Part shown: one piece after another, positions 8,580-17,602 of the stretch
How positions within the stretch are numbered: the stretch's first letter is position 1
Layout of the letters: the number at the start of each line of letters is the position of its first letter
Source: Paracoccaceae bacterium Fryx2
GTDB lineage: Bacteria > Pseudomonadota > Alphaproteobacteria > Rhodobacterales > Rhodobacteraceae
NCBI GenBank assembly: GCA_032334235.1
Contig: JAVSGI010000005.1
Location: 1,860,001 to 1,924,000, forward strand
Direction: 5' to 3'
DNA: 64,000 nt
Translations under genes and position numbers: made by a program
Notes under the pieces: generated by a model
What the model was told of the DNA's origin: nothing
The model's input: the letters and a program-made list of their open reading frames with translations, nothing else
The model's database searches: none

Positions 8580-9347
8580 TCAGCGTTTGTGGATCACCAC
8601 CACCTGGTCGCGCCGCGCCTTGTCATAGCGCACCTGGAACATGAAGCACCCCGACATGTCGATCCGCAGCGCGTTGAAGGCGTCCGCCACATCGGGGTCG
8701 GAATGGAGGAACACCCCTTCGGTCAGATAGCTCTGGAACAGTGCGGCCGTCCGGGTGATGCCCGGCTTCTCGTAGGCCTCGGGCTGCCAGCGCAGGTCCT
8801 CGATGATGTAAAGCCCGCCGGCCTGCAGCTTGGGGAACAGTTCCAGAAACGCGTTCTGCTGGTGATGCGAGGCGTGGCTGGCATCGTCGATGATGATGTC
8901 GAGCTTCGGCATCGCCGCCGCCGCCGCCGCGATCTCGGCGCGGTTGTCCATGTCGCAGCGGTGGAACGTGAACCGCTCATGGCTGAACCAGCTGAAATCC
9001 GAGATGTCCAGCCCGATGATCCTGGCCTTGCGGAAGTATTCCAGCCACATCCGCACCGAAGGCAGGTCGGTGGTCGCGCGGTCGGCATCCGCCCCCAGTT
9101 CCGGCCCGCCGATCTGCAGGCCCATTTCCAGAAAGCCGATGCTGCGGTCGCGGAAGGGCTGGAACAGCATGTTGTAAAGCTCGGTGTAGCGGTGCTTGGC
9201 CGACCCCTTGTCCGACCCGAAACTGTCGGCAATATCGGTCAGGTTGGGCAGGCCGCGGCCGTAACGGTCCGATGCGGCAAGGGGGGAGGTGCGGGCGGCA
9301 ACGGGGGGGGTGCGATCCGATGCGGCAAGGGGGGCGGTGCGGGCCAT
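8580..9347 (-). CDS. Class I SAM-dependent methyltransferase (CmcI/macrocin O-methyltransferase-like)
   Basis: Encodes about 255 residues from the ATG at 9347, preceded by AAGGA at the right distance. The N-terminal 27 residues are a short Ala/Arg-rich duplication unlike the rest. The catalytic part has FGSDKGSAKHRYTELY, FLEMGLQIGGPEL (SAM-binding loop), RIIGLDISD and LDIIIDDASHASHH. This pattern resembles O-methyltransferases of macrolide and cell-surface sugars. The substrate is unknown. It lies upstream of the NIDO-Hint gene on the same strand with a 134-base gap. Confidence 0.8.
   Translation of the reverse strand: MARTAPLAASDRTPPVAARTSPLAASDRYGRGLPNLTDIADSFGSDKGSAKHRYTELYNMLFQPFRDRSIGFLEMGLQIGGPELGADADRATTDLPSVRMWLEYFRKARIIGLDISDFSWFSHERFTFHRCDMDNRAEIAAAAAAMPKLDIIIDDASHASHHQQNAFLELFPKLQAGGLYIIEDLRWQPEAYEKPGITRTAALFQSYLTEGVFLHSDPDVADAFNALRIDMSGCFMFQVRYDKARRDQVVVIHKR
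9268..9344 (-). repeat. In-frame 48-bp duplication in the methyltransferase N terminus
   Basis: Two 29-base copies, differing at one base, start at 9268 and 9316 (48 bases apart). They encode two near-identical blocks, ARTAPLAASDR and ARTSPLAASDR, at the extreme N terminus. Confidence 0.85.
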
Positions 9348-9590
9348 GGCGATCCTTCTGGTCGGGGCCCGCCGCCGCGTCAGGGCTGGCAGGCCGCAAA
9401 TCTGGCCGCAGGTTAGGCGGCAGGTCCGGTCCTGTCGATGGAATGGAAACAATTCCACCTTGTTTCCCGCGATCTGTGACCGGCTTCGCACAAATCCGCC
9501 GGCGCCGCCGTCACCGCCGGTTGTCCGCGGGCCGGGGCCTGGCTAAAGCCGTCTGGCCCCCCGCCACCGCAAGCTCAAGGATGCCTCTCC

Positions 9591-10769
9591 ATGTCCACGG
9601 CGCTCCCCCTGCCTGCCGCCCGCGCCACCCGTCAGGGTCGGCTGGCGGTGGCGGCGATGTTCCTTGCCAACGGCTTCGTGATGGGCAGCTGGGCGCCGCA
9701 GATTCCGCTTCTGCTGCCGCGCCACGGCATCGGCACCTTCACGGTCGGCCTGCTGATCCTGATGCTGGGGGTCGGCGCGGTGGCGGCGATGGCGCTTTCG
9801 GGCGGGCTGATCGCCCGGCACGGTTCGCGCGCCGTGCTGCGCGGCTTTGCCCTGCCCGCCAGCGTGACGCTGGCCGCCGTGGTGCTGGCCCCGTCGCTGC
9901 CGCTGCTGACGCTGGCGATGGTCGCCATGGGGGCGCTGATCGGCTGCATGGACGTGGCGATGAACGCCAATGCCGTCGAGGTCGAGCGGCGGCTGGGCCG
10001 CGCCATCATGTCGTCGTCGCACGGGTTCTGGAGCCTTGGCGGCTTTCTCGGCGGCGGCCTCGGCGGCGGCCTGATCGCGGCCTTCGGTGCCGGGGGCCAT
10101 GCGCTGATCGCCTCGGCGGTCACGCTGGGCGTGGTGGCGCTCGCCGCGCCCTTCCTGACCGGCGACCCGCCCGCCCCGGCACCCCCCGGCCGGCGCGCGC
10201 CCCGCACCCGCCGCGACGCCGCGATCTGGATCATCGGCGCGATGGCGCTGTTTTCGATGGTGCCCGAAGGCGCGGTGCTCGACTGGTCGGCGCTCTATCT
10301 CGCGCAGGAACTCGGCGCACCGGTCGCGGCCTCGGGCCTTGCCTTCGGCTTCTTCGCGGGCGCCATGGCGGTGATGCGTTTTCTGGGCGACGCGGTGCGC
10401 AACCGCTTCGGCGGGGTGCCGACGCTGCGGCTGTCGGGCGCAATCGGCGCGCTCGGCCTGCTGGGCGCCAGCCTTGCCCCGACCGAGGCGCTGGCCGTCG
10501 CCTGCTTTGCCCTCTGCGGCCTTGGCCTCGCCAACATGGTGCCGATCCTGCTGTCGGCGGCAGGCAACCACCCGGGGCTCGGCACCGGGGTCGGCATCTC
10601 GACCGTGACGATGCTGGGCTATTCCGGCATCCTCGTCGCCCCGTCGAGCATCGGCTTTGTCGCGGAACACATCGGCTTTCGCGTCACCTTCGGCGTGCTG
10701 GCCCTGCTGCTGCTGGTGGTGGCGGCAATGGCATCCCGCGCCGCGGCGGCAGACCAGACCGGGGGATGA
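9591..10769 (+). CDS. MFS transporter, YbjJ-like
   Basis: Encodes 392 residues with about 12 hydrophobic segments. Recognisable are MFLANGFVMGSWAPQIPLLL (TM1), the MDVAMNANAVEVE motif in TM4-5 and FSMVPEGAVLDWSALYL at the start of the second half. These are shared with the E. coli YbjJ branch of the major facilitator superfamily. The substrate is unknown. A second gene of the same branch lies at 26565-27710. It is convergent with argF. Confidence 0.85.
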   Translation: MSTALPLPAARATRQGRLAVAAMFLANGFVMGSWAPQIPLLLPRHGIGTFTVGLLILMLGVGAVAAMALSGGLIARHGSRAVLRGFALPASVTLAAVVLAPSLPLLTLAMVAMGALIGCMDVAMNANAVEVERRLGRAIMSSSHGFWSLGGFLGGGLGGGLIAAFGAGGHALIASAVTLGVVALAAPFLTGDPPAPAPPGRRAPRTRRDAAIWIIGAMALFSMVPEGAVLDWSALYLAQELGAPVAASGLAFGFFAGAMAVMRFLGDAVRNRFGGVPTLRLSGAIGALGLLGASLAPTEALAVACFALCGLGLANMVPILLSAAGNHPGLGTGVGISTVTMLGYSGILVAPSSIGFVAEHIGFRVTFGVLALLLLVVAAMASRAAAADQTGG

Positions 10770-10815
10770 CCCGTCAGGGCCAAGCGCACCCGGACGGGTT
10801 GCCCCCCGGCTCGGG

Positions 10816-11742
10816 TCAAGCCCCCAGACACCAGCGCAGCACGGCCTTTTGCGCGTGCAGGCGGTTTTCGGCCTCGTCGAACACCACCGAATGCGGGCCG
10901 TCCATCACGGCCGACGTGGCCTCGTCGTTGCGGTGCGCGGGAAGGCAGTGCATGAACAGCGCGTCCGGCCGGGCCTGCGCCATCAGCGCCTCGTTGACCT
11001 GATAGGGGCGCAACTGGTTGTGGCGGCGTTCCTTGGCGCTTTCGGGGTCGTGCATCGACACCCAGGTGTCGGTCACCACCAGATCGGCGCCCTGCACCGC
11101 GCGGGCCGGGTCGCGCTCGATGCTGACGCGCACGCCCCTGTCGCGGGCAAAGCCCAGCGCGTCGGCCTCGGGCTCCAGCGTCGGCGGGCCGGTGAAGGTG
11201 AAATCGAAGCCGAACTGCCCCGCGGCATGGAGGAAGCTGGCGCAGACGTTGTTGCCGTCGCCCGCCCAGACCACCTTCTTGCCCGCGATCGGCCCGCGGT
11301 GTTCCTCGTAGGTCATCACGTCGGCCATGATCTGGCAGGGATGGGTGCGGTTGGTCAGCCCGTTGATCACCGGCACGGTGGCGTGCTCGGCCATTTCCAG
11401 CAGCGTCGCTTCCTCGAAGGTGCGGATCATGATCAGGTCGACATAGCGCGACAGCACCCGGGCGGTGTCGGCGATGGTTTCGCCATGCCCAAGCTGCATC
11501 TCCTTGCCGGAAAGCACCATGGTCTGCCCGCCCAGCTGGCGCACGCCCACGTCGAAGCTGACCCGGGTGCGGGTGGAGGGTTTCTCGAAGATCAGCGCCA
11601 CCATGTGGCCCGCCAGCGGCTGGTCGTCGTCGGGCGTGCCGCGCGGGCGCCCGTTCCGCGCGGCCTTCATCGCGTGGGCCGAGTTTATCATGGCGCGCAG
11701 GTCGGCGGCGTCGGTCTTGTGGATGTCGAGGAAGTGTTTCAT
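10816..11742 (-). CDS. argF: Ornithine carbamoyltransferase
   Basis: Encodes 308 residues, a typical length. The carbamoyl phosphate site reads [13 protein letters not shown] (STRTR, about residue 53). [11 protein letters not shown] is near residue 132 and the ornithine-binding loop has [12 protein letters not shown] near the C terminus. It catalyses the carbamoyl transfer that makes citrulline in arginine biosynthesis. It lies downstream of argD on the same strand, separated by 205 bases containing a hairpin repeat, and is probably cotranscribed. Confidence 0.97.
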   Translation of the reverse strand: MKHFLDIHKTDAADLRAMINSAHAMKAARNGRPRGTPDDDQPLAGHMVALIFEKPSTRTRVSFDVGVRQLGGQTMVLSGKEMQLGHGETIADTARVLSRYVDLIMIRTFEEATLLEMAEHATVPVINGLTNRTHPCQIMADVMTYEEHRGPIAGKKVVWAGDGNNVCASFLHAAGQFGFDFTFTGPPTLEPEADALGFARDRGVRVSIERDPARAVQGADLVVTDTWVSMHDPESAKERRHNQLRPYQVNEALMAQARPDALFMHCLPAHRNDEATSAVMDGPHSVVFDEAENRLHAQKAVLRWCLGA

Positions 11743-11769
11743 GTCAGGCGACTTTCCGGGGCGGAAGCA

Positions 11770-11820
11770 CCGGGGGCTGTCTGCCCCCGGACCCCCGAGG
11801 ATATTTGGGCAAGGTGAATG
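11770..11820 (+). repeat. Dispersed intergenic repeat, copy 3 (long form with hairpin)
   Basis: A perfect 8-bp hairpin (CCGGGGGC, loop TGTCT, GCCCCCGG) is followed by the core ACCCCCGAGGATATTTGGGC and AAGGTGAATG. It lies in the argD-argF gap. It may attenuate read-through. Confidence 0.8.
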
Positions 11821-11947
11821 GCAAGGGAAGGGCCCCGGCCATCGGGTTCGGTGTCACTGCAGGCGCGCGCACCGGAGTCGTCGGTGGGCGCGCACGGCGC
11901 GTTCGCCCTGCGGCAGGGCGGAGGGGGGCAGGGTTCGGGTGGGCAGG

Positions 11948-13135
11948 TCAGGCGGCATCGGTCGCCCCGTCGAGTGTCGCGGCCGCGCGGTCGAGCCGCG
12001 CCACGGCCTCGACGATGTCGTCGTCGGGGATGTTGAGCGCGGGCAGGAGGCGCAGCACGTTGTCGGCGGCGGCGACCGTCAGCAGGTTCTGGGCGTAGGC
12101 GGCCTTGACCACGTCGGTGTTGGCCGCCCGGCATTTCAGGCCCAGCATCAGGCCCATGCCGCGCACCGCCTCGAACACCTGCGGGTGGGCGGCCACCAGG
12201 CCTTCGAGCCGCTGGCGCATCAGCGCACCCTTGCGGCCCACCTCGGCCAGGAAGGCATCGTCGGCCACGATCTCCATCACCCGCGCTCCCACGGCGCAGC
12301 CGAGCGGGTTGCCGCCGTAGGTCGAGCCGTGGCTGCCCGCGCCCATGCCCGAGGCGGCGTTTTCGGTGGCCAGCAGCGCGCCCAGCGGGAAGCCGCCGCC
12401 GATGCCCTTGGCCACCATCATGATGTCGGGGGTGATCCCGGCCCATTCATGGGCGAAGAGCCGCCCCGTGCGGCCCATGCCGCATTGCACCTCGTCGAGG
12501 ACCAGCAGCGCGCCGGTGCTGTCGCACAGGTCGCGCAGCCCCTTCAGGCAGGCGTCGGGCATGGTGCGGATGCCGCCCTCGCCCTGCACCGGCTCCACCA
12601 TCACCGCCGCCGTGCGGTCGGTCATGGCGGCGCGCAGCGCGTCATGGTCGCCGAACGGCAGGCTGCGGAAACCCGGCATCAGCGGCCCGAAGCCCCTGGT
12701 CATCTTTTCCGACCCGGCGGCGGCGATCGCCCCGGTCGAGCGGCCGTGAAACGCGCCCTCGAAGGTCAGGATCTCGATCCGGTCGGGGTCGCCCTTTTCA
12801 TACCAGTACTTGCGCACCATCTTGATCGCCAGTTCCGCCGCCTCGGTGCCCGAGTTGGTGAAGAACACCGTGTCTGCGAAGGTGTGCTCGACCAGCAGGT
12901 TCGCCAGCCGTTCCTGTTCCGGAATGCGGTAGAGGTTCGAGACGTGCCAGAGCTTCTGCGCCTGTTCGGTCAGGGCCTGAACCAGCGCCGGATGGGCATG
13001 GCCAAGCGCGTTGACCGCGATGCCCGCGCCCAGATCGAGGTGGCGCGCGCCGGTGTCGTCGGTCAGCCACGAGCCCTTGCCCGAGACGAAGGCCAGCGGT
13101 GCGCGGTTGTAGGTGGGAAGCACGGATGGGATCAT
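11948..13135 (-). CDS. argD: Acetylornithine/succinyldiaminopimelate aminotransferase
   Basis: Encodes 395 residues of a class III PLP-dependent aminotransferase. The PLP features are FTNSGTEAAELAIKM (phosphate cup), LVLDEVQCGMGRTG (Asp contacting the ring) and VAKGIGGGFPLGA (Schiff-base Lys). The start at 13135 has AAGGACC 8 bases upstream. It makes N-acetylornithine in arginine synthesis and precedes argF on the same strand. A role in lysine synthesis is possible for this family. Confidence 0.95.
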   Translation of the reverse strand: MIPSVLPTYNRAPLAFVSGKGSWLTDDTGARHLDLGAGIAVNALGHAHPALVQALTEQAQKLWHVSNLYRIPEQERLANLLVEHTFADTVFFTNSGTEAAELAIKMVRKYWYEKGDPDRIEILTFEGAFHGRSTGAIAAAGSEKMTRGFGPLMPGFRSLPFGDHDALRAAMTDRTAAVMVEPVQGEGGIRTMPDACLKGLRDLCDSTGALLVLDEVQCGMGRTGRLFAHEWAGITPDIMMVAKGIGGGFPLGALLATENAASGMGAGSHGSTYGGNPLGCAVGARVMEIVADDAFLAEVGRKGALMRQRLEGLVAAHPQVFEAVRGMGLMLGLKCRAANTDVVKAAYAQNLLTVAAADNVLRLLPALNIPDDDIVEAVARLDRAAATLDGATDAA

Positions 13136-13600
13136 TGCGATGGTCCTTGCGGGAAGCCCTAGGCCTGCCAAAGGCGCGGGGGCGAGTCAACCTGGGAAAC
13201 GGTATGGCGGGGCGATGGCGGGGCCTGCAGGGGGCGGGCCGGAAACCGGCGGCCGAGCGTGCTGGCAGGGGGGTGCGATCAGCCGGTTGCGGCCCGATGG
13301 CCGCGCCGCGGCGCGCGCTCAGAAGCGTCGGCGTCGGGGCAGGGAAAGGGGCGCGTGCCGGGTGATCATCCGGCGTGGCGTAGCGCAACGGCGACCGCCT
13401 GTCCAGACCGGCGCGCGGGCCATTCGGCCGCAGCCATCGGCGCTACCGCGAACCCCAGCCGTTTTGCCACCGGAAAGATGCGCTTTCCCTTGAACCGGGG
13501 GCCGGGTGCTTGTATCTGCCACTGTCCGGGATAGAATGCCGGAAAAAGCGGAACCGTCGGGTCATGGCCCTCCGGGGCCACCCCAGACCGGAGATCTGCC

Positions 13601-14235
13601 ATGTCCTGGACCGACGAGCGCGTCGAGACGCTCAAGAAGATGTGGGCCGAAGGCCAGAGCGCAAGCCAGATCGCCAAGGAACTGGGCGGCGTGACCCGCA
13701 ATGCCGTGATCGGCAAGGTGCATCGGCTGGGCCTGTCGAACCGCGTCGGCAACAACGGCGCGAAGGACGAGGCCGAGGTCGAGGACGAGGTGCCGCTGGC
13801 CACCCCGCGCCCCGAATCCGCGTCGCGTCCCGCCCCCCCGCCGCCCCAGAACCGGCGCGCCCTGCCGACGTGCCGCGCGCCGCCGACCGGCCGCAACCGG
13901 CCCCGGCAGCCGCAGCCCCGGTAAACGGGGCGGCCGTCACGCCGATTCCGCTGCGCAAGGCGATCATCCCGGCCGGCCAGCCGCTACCGCCCCAGCCCTC
14001 GGCCAACGAGATCAGCCCCGAAGCCCTGGCCTCGGTGCGCGAGGTCGAAAAGCACGCCAAGCGTCTGACCCTGATGGAACTGACCGAACGCACCTGCAAA
14101 TGGCCGATCGGTGACCCGGCGACCGAGGATTTCTGGTTCTGCGGCCTGCCGTCGCTGCCCGGCAAGCCCTATTGCGAGGCGCATGTCGGCGTCGCCTTCC
14201 AGCCGATGAGCGCCCGGCGCGACCGTCGCCGCTGA
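13601..14235 (+). pseudogene. gcrA: GcrA cell-cycle regulator, frameshifted
   Basis: The N-terminal DNA-binding part starts MSWTDERVETLKKMWAEG at 13601 and includes SQIAKELGGVTRNAVIGKVH. The conserved C-terminal part (LTLMELTERTCKWPIGDP, then FWFCGLPSLPGKPYCEAH) is in another frame ending at 14235. The switch needed is one missing base. The only obvious slippery site is a run of seven C at 13833-13839, inside the Pro/Ala-rich linker. With one more C the product would be 211 residues, a normal GcrA. GcrA recognises methylated GANTC promoters with sigma-70 and is central to the alphaproteobacterial cell cycle, so a sequencing error is likely. Confidence 0.85.
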
Positions 14236-14635
14236 CCACGGCGCCGTCCGGGCAATGCAGTCGGGCCGATGTAGTCGGGCCCGTGCAGCCCGAGCCTTCG
14301 GGCCCGTGCGGTCGGGGCCTTGCAGTCGGGGCCGTGCAGGCGGGGGCCGTGCAGTTGGGCCCGTGCAGTCGGGGCCGTGCCATCTGTTACATGTCATCGG
14401 GCCCGCGCCGTCGGGTCCATGCAATCGGGCGCAACCCGGTGGGGCTGGCAAATCTTGCGCGGCAGGTCTGTATACGCTGGCATACCTTGAGCTGTGGTGC
14501 TAACGTGACTTGGAAAACAATCGCGCCTTATATATTCACACATCAGGATGTGATTTACAGGTGAAGGCATCGTCAGATCAAGCCTGCGCGAATGACCCGG
14601 TCTTATCGGTTGCCACGTCACACCTGTGGCAGGTG
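14236..14635. other. 400-base gene-free interval between gcrA and the B12-binding regulator
   Basis: The first half is a degenerate GC-rich repeat. The second half, about 14500-14570, is unusually AT-rich for this genome, contains TTATATATTC and probably holds the promoter of the downstream regulator. No convincing gene was seen on either strand. Confidence 0.6.
14253..14432. repeat. Degenerate 14-15 base tandem repeat
   Basis: About 10 imperfect units built around GTGCAGTCGGGGCC run in tandem. The unit length drifts between 13 and 16 bases. The most regular stretch is about 14310-14380. Because the unit is often not a multiple of three it is unlikely to be coding. Confidence 0.8.
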
Positions 14636-15427
14636 ATGGAGAACCTTGCCTTGTCCGACCCCGCCCGACGAAACCCGGCCGAACCTGTGCCCTCTGCTGC
14701 AGCGGATGGCCCCTCAGGCCAGCGCGCGGCCCCTCCCCTGCCCCGTCACCCCAAGTCCCCGGCCGCTGTCACGCGCCACATTCGCCAGTTGCATCAGGCG
14801 GCCACCGCTGACGACCACGACTCCTGCGGCGATGCGGCGATGCGGATGCAGAAGGCCGGGGTCGATGCCGTCACCATTGCCGAGAATCTGGTGCCCGCAG
14901 CCGCCCGGCTGATCGGCATCGACTGGGTCGAAGACCGCATGAGCTTTGCCGATGTCACCATCGCCTGCGCCCGGCTTCAGGGCCTGCTGCGCCATCTCGA
15001 CCTCGACTGGCGGGCCGGTGTCCTGACCCGGGCCGACGCGCCCTCGATCCTGCTGGCGGTGGCGCGCAACGCGCAGCACACGCTTGGCGCGATGGTGCTG
15101 CTTGACCGGTTGCGCCGGGCGGGCTTTTCGGTGCGCCTGCTGCTGGGGGCCGGCCCGGGCGAGCTGCAGATGGCGCTGCGCCAGACCCCGGTGCAGGCGG
15201 TGATGCTGTCGGCCTCGCTGGGCGACAGCGTGCCGATGCTGCGCCGCCTGGTCGAGACCGTGCGCAAGACCAGCGGTGCCAGGGTTCCGGTGGTGATCGG
15301 CGGCACCCTGCTGGATGCCGAACCGGCGCTTGCCGCAAGAACCGGGGCGGACGTCGTGACCAGCGACCTTGACGCGGCGCTGGAACGCTGCGGGCTCACC
15401 GCCCAGCCGGTGGCGCAGGTCGGCTGA
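14636..15427 (+). CDS. Cobalamin (B12)-binding regulator, AerR/PpaA-like
   Basis: Encodes 263 residues from the ATG at 14636. In-frame TTG (14510) and GTG (14561) starts would add up to 42 residues, so the start is uncertain. A helical cap (WVEDRMSFADVTIACARLQG, about residue 100) is followed by a Rossmann-like B12-binding domain with AQHTLGAMVLLDRLRRAGF, VMLSASLGDSVPMLRRLV and PVVIGGTLLD. The base-off ligand motif is QHTLG in place of DxHxxG, as I recall for the AerR/PpaA light- and redox-responsive regulators of photosynthesis genes. No photosynthesis gene is in the window, so the target is unknown. Confidence 0.75.
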   Translation: MENLALSDPARRNPAEPVPSAAADGPSGQRAAPPLPRHPKSPAAVTRHIRQLHQAATADDHDSCGDAAMRMQKAGVDAVTIAENLVPAAARLIGIDWVEDRMSFADVTIACARLQGLLRHLDLDWRAGVLTRADAPSILLAVARNAQHTLGAMVLLDRLRRAGFSVRLLLGAGPGELQMALRQTPVQAVMLSASLGDSVPMLRRLVETVRKTSGARVPVVIGGTLLDAEPALAARTGADVVTSDLDAALERCGLTAQPVAQVG

Positions 15428-15440
15428 CCGCGCCCGGCCT

Positions 15441-17444
15441 TCAGTTGCCGCCGCCGAACAGGTTGCCCAATGCCTTGGCCGCCTCTTTCTCCAGCGCCTC
15501 GCGGGCGGTGCGGCGGGCGGCAGCTTCCAGATCCTCGCCCTCCTGCTTCACGATCCCCAGTTCCTCCTGCGCGCGGGCCTCGATCCGGGCGCGGGCCTCG
15601 TCCTCCAGCTTGGCCGCTTCCTCCTTCAGCCGCTCCTCGGCCAGCGATTCCAGGTCGAGCCGGTATTTCAGGTCCGACCACGGCCCCGCGATCAGCAGCG
15701 GCACCTTGATTCCGCCGCTGCCATCGGCCTCGGCCAGCGCCACCGGCACGATGCGGTATTCCAGCACCCGCGCGCCAAGCCCCACCGTGCCGCTGCCGGT
15801 TGCGGTGACCAGCGGCGCCTTCACCACCAGATCGTCGTTGCGCAGCACCCCGCCCGCGATGGTGAATCCTGCCGTGATGCTGTCGAAGATCGTCCTGGCG
15901 CCCGCGCCGACATAGCCCGCGTCCAGCGTGCGCAGCATCCCCGCAAGGTCGAGCCCGCGCAACTCGCCCTTGCCGAACGACAGCCTGCCATCGCCCGACA
16001 GGCTGTTCATGATCGCCGCCACCGACGAGCCAGAGCCCAGAAACTTGATCCGCACATCGCCGGTCCCGATCAGCCGGTCCTGCCCGGCCAGGTCTTGCAG
16101 CAAGGGCTGCATCGCCAACCCCGCCAGCGTCAGGTCGCCCCCGACCGACAGCCCGCTGCGGCCATTGACCACGAACTGCCCCGAAACCTGCCCCTGATAG
16201 GCACCGATCCGGCGGATGTCGAACACCGCGCGACCGCGGTCGATGGTGGCCAGCAGCCGGGTCTCGCCCAGCTTCATGTTGCCCAGATCCACGCTGTCGG
16301 CGCTCAGCGCGATCTCGGCATCCAGCGCCGACAGGCCGGATACGTCGATCGGCGCGCGCGACCAGCCCGCCCCGGCCGCCCCGCCACCGCCGCCCGCCGC
16401 GTCCCCGGACCCACCGCCCCCGCCCGCCGCCGCCAGGTTCAGCGCCCCGGCACTGATCTGCGCCGACAGCTTCGGCCGCTCGCCGCCGGTCACCAGATCG
16501 GCGTCGCCGCTCAGCCGGTTGCCGTCCAGCACCACCACGCCGCCCCGCAGATGCGCCGAGCCTTCGGCAGTCACCGTCACCGCCCCCGAAATGCTGCGGC
16601 TGTCGCGCCCCAGTCCGGCGGGCAGGGCGGGCATGGCGGTGCCCAGCACCCCGCCCAGCGCCGCCATGTCGGCCAGATCGGCCACCAGATCGCCCTCGGC
16701 CACGAAAGGCCCGGTGCCAAGCCGCCCCTTGAAACCGATAGACGACCCGCCGACCTTCGCCGCCAGATCGGTCGGCACCACCCGCCCGGCCAGAAACGCC
16801 GCGAAATCCTGCACCGTGCCGGTCACCGCCAGCCGCTGCCCGTTCATCACCCCGTCCAGCGCCACCGTCGCAGGCCCGTTGAACACCGGAATCGCCGCCT
16901 CGGCGTCAATCTCGCCCAGCACCACCCGCTGCCCGCCCGCATGATCGACAAAGGTCAGCGACCCGCCCGAAATCACGCCGCGGTCCAGCGTGAACGGCGT
17001 CCCCGCCCCCGGCACGTCCGGCGTGACGCCCACCGCATCCAGCGCGGCATCCCCGGCGGCCGCGCCCAGTTCCCAGTTGCCGCGCCCGTCGCTGTTGCGT
17101 TCCAGCAGCACGACCGGCCGCACCGCCTCGATCGAGGTGATCCGCACCGAACCGCCGATCAGCGCCGCCATGTCCAGCCCGATCTCCAGCTCCTCGGTGC
17201 GCAGCATCGGGCCCGCATCCGACCATGGCGCGTTGGAAATGGTGACATCCGCCGCCCGCACCCCAAGCTGCGGCCAAACCGAAGGGCGCACCGCGCCGCC
17301 GATGGTCAGCACCCGCCCGGTCAGCCGCCCGAACTCCTGCGCGGCCACCTGCGCCACCTTGTCCGACGGGATAAGGAACAGCACCCCCACCGCAACCACC
17401 ACAAGCATCAGCAGAACAGACAGCAGTCGGACGATCCAGCGCAT
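15441..17444 (-). CDS. AsmA family protein
   Basis: Encodes 667 residues from the ATG at 17444, preceded by GAGG at 8 bases. An N-terminal membrane anchor (MRWIVRLLSVLLMLVVVAVG) is followed by the AsmA N-terminal repeat (RVLTIGGAVRPSVWPQLGVR, then ISNAPWS). The C-terminal AsmA_2 region has GDGRLSFGKGELRGLDLAGM. A Gly/Ala-rich linker lies at about residues 345-370, and the last 75 residues are charged and helical. AsmA-like proteins are thought to span the periplasm and move phospholipids between membranes. It is divergent from rimO. Confidence 0.9.
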   Translation of the reverse strand: MRWIVRLLSVLLMLVVVAVGVLFLIPSDKVAQVAAQEFGRLTGRVLTIGGAVRPSVWPQLGVRAADVTISNAPWSDAGPMLRTEELEIGLDMAALIGGSVRITSIEAVRPVVLLERNSDGRGNWELGAAAGDAALDAVGVTPDVPGAGTPFTLDRGVISGGSLTFVDHAGGQRVVLGEIDAEAAIPVFNGPATVALDGVMNGQRLAVTGTVQDFAAFLAGRVVPTDLAAKVGGSSIGFKGRLGTGPFVAEGDLVADLADMAALGGVLGTAMPALPAGLGRDSRSISGAVTVTAEGSAHLRGGVVVLDGNRLSGDADLVTGGERPKLSAQISAGALNLAAAGGGGGSGDAAGGGGGAAGAGWSRAPIDVSGLSALDAEIALSADSVDLGNMKLGETRLLATIDRGRAVFDIRRIGAYQGQVSGQFVVNGRSGLSVGGDLTLAGLAMQPLLQDLAGQDRLIGTGDVRIKFLGSGSSVAAIMNSLSGDGRLSFGKGELRGLDLAGMLRTLDAGYVGAGARTIFDSITAGFTIAGGVLRNDDLVVKAPLVTATGSGTVGLGARVLEYRIVPVALAEADGSGGIKVPLLIAGPWSDLKYRLDLESLAEERLKEEAAKLEDEARARIEARAQEELGIVKQEGEDLEAAARRTAREALEKEAAKALGNLFGGGN

Positions 17445-17602
17445 GGCTTTGGCCTCTTGCAGAAGGGGAATTGCCGGAATCCTAAGCACAAACCGCCCCT
17501 GCGGCAAGCAACGCCCTTGTGAAGGCACGCACCCGGCCCGCAGGCCGCAAATCGCCGCACCTGTCGCCTTTCCACGCGGTGCGCCAAGGGGTATAAGCCC
17601 GC

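Noticed and set aside
14253-14432. CRISPR-like array
   Set aside because: The units are contiguous and degenerate without spacers, and no cas gene is in the window.
14636-15427. Photosynthesis gene cluster context for the B12-binding regulator
   Set aside because: No bch, crt, puf or ppsR gene was recognised anywhere in the window, and no exact TGT-N12-ACA site was found upstream.
15369-17522. A 717-codon open frame opposite the AsmA-like gene
   Set aside because: The composition is Arg/His/Gln/Pro-rich without domains, while the minus strand encodes a complete AsmA protein with membrane anchor.
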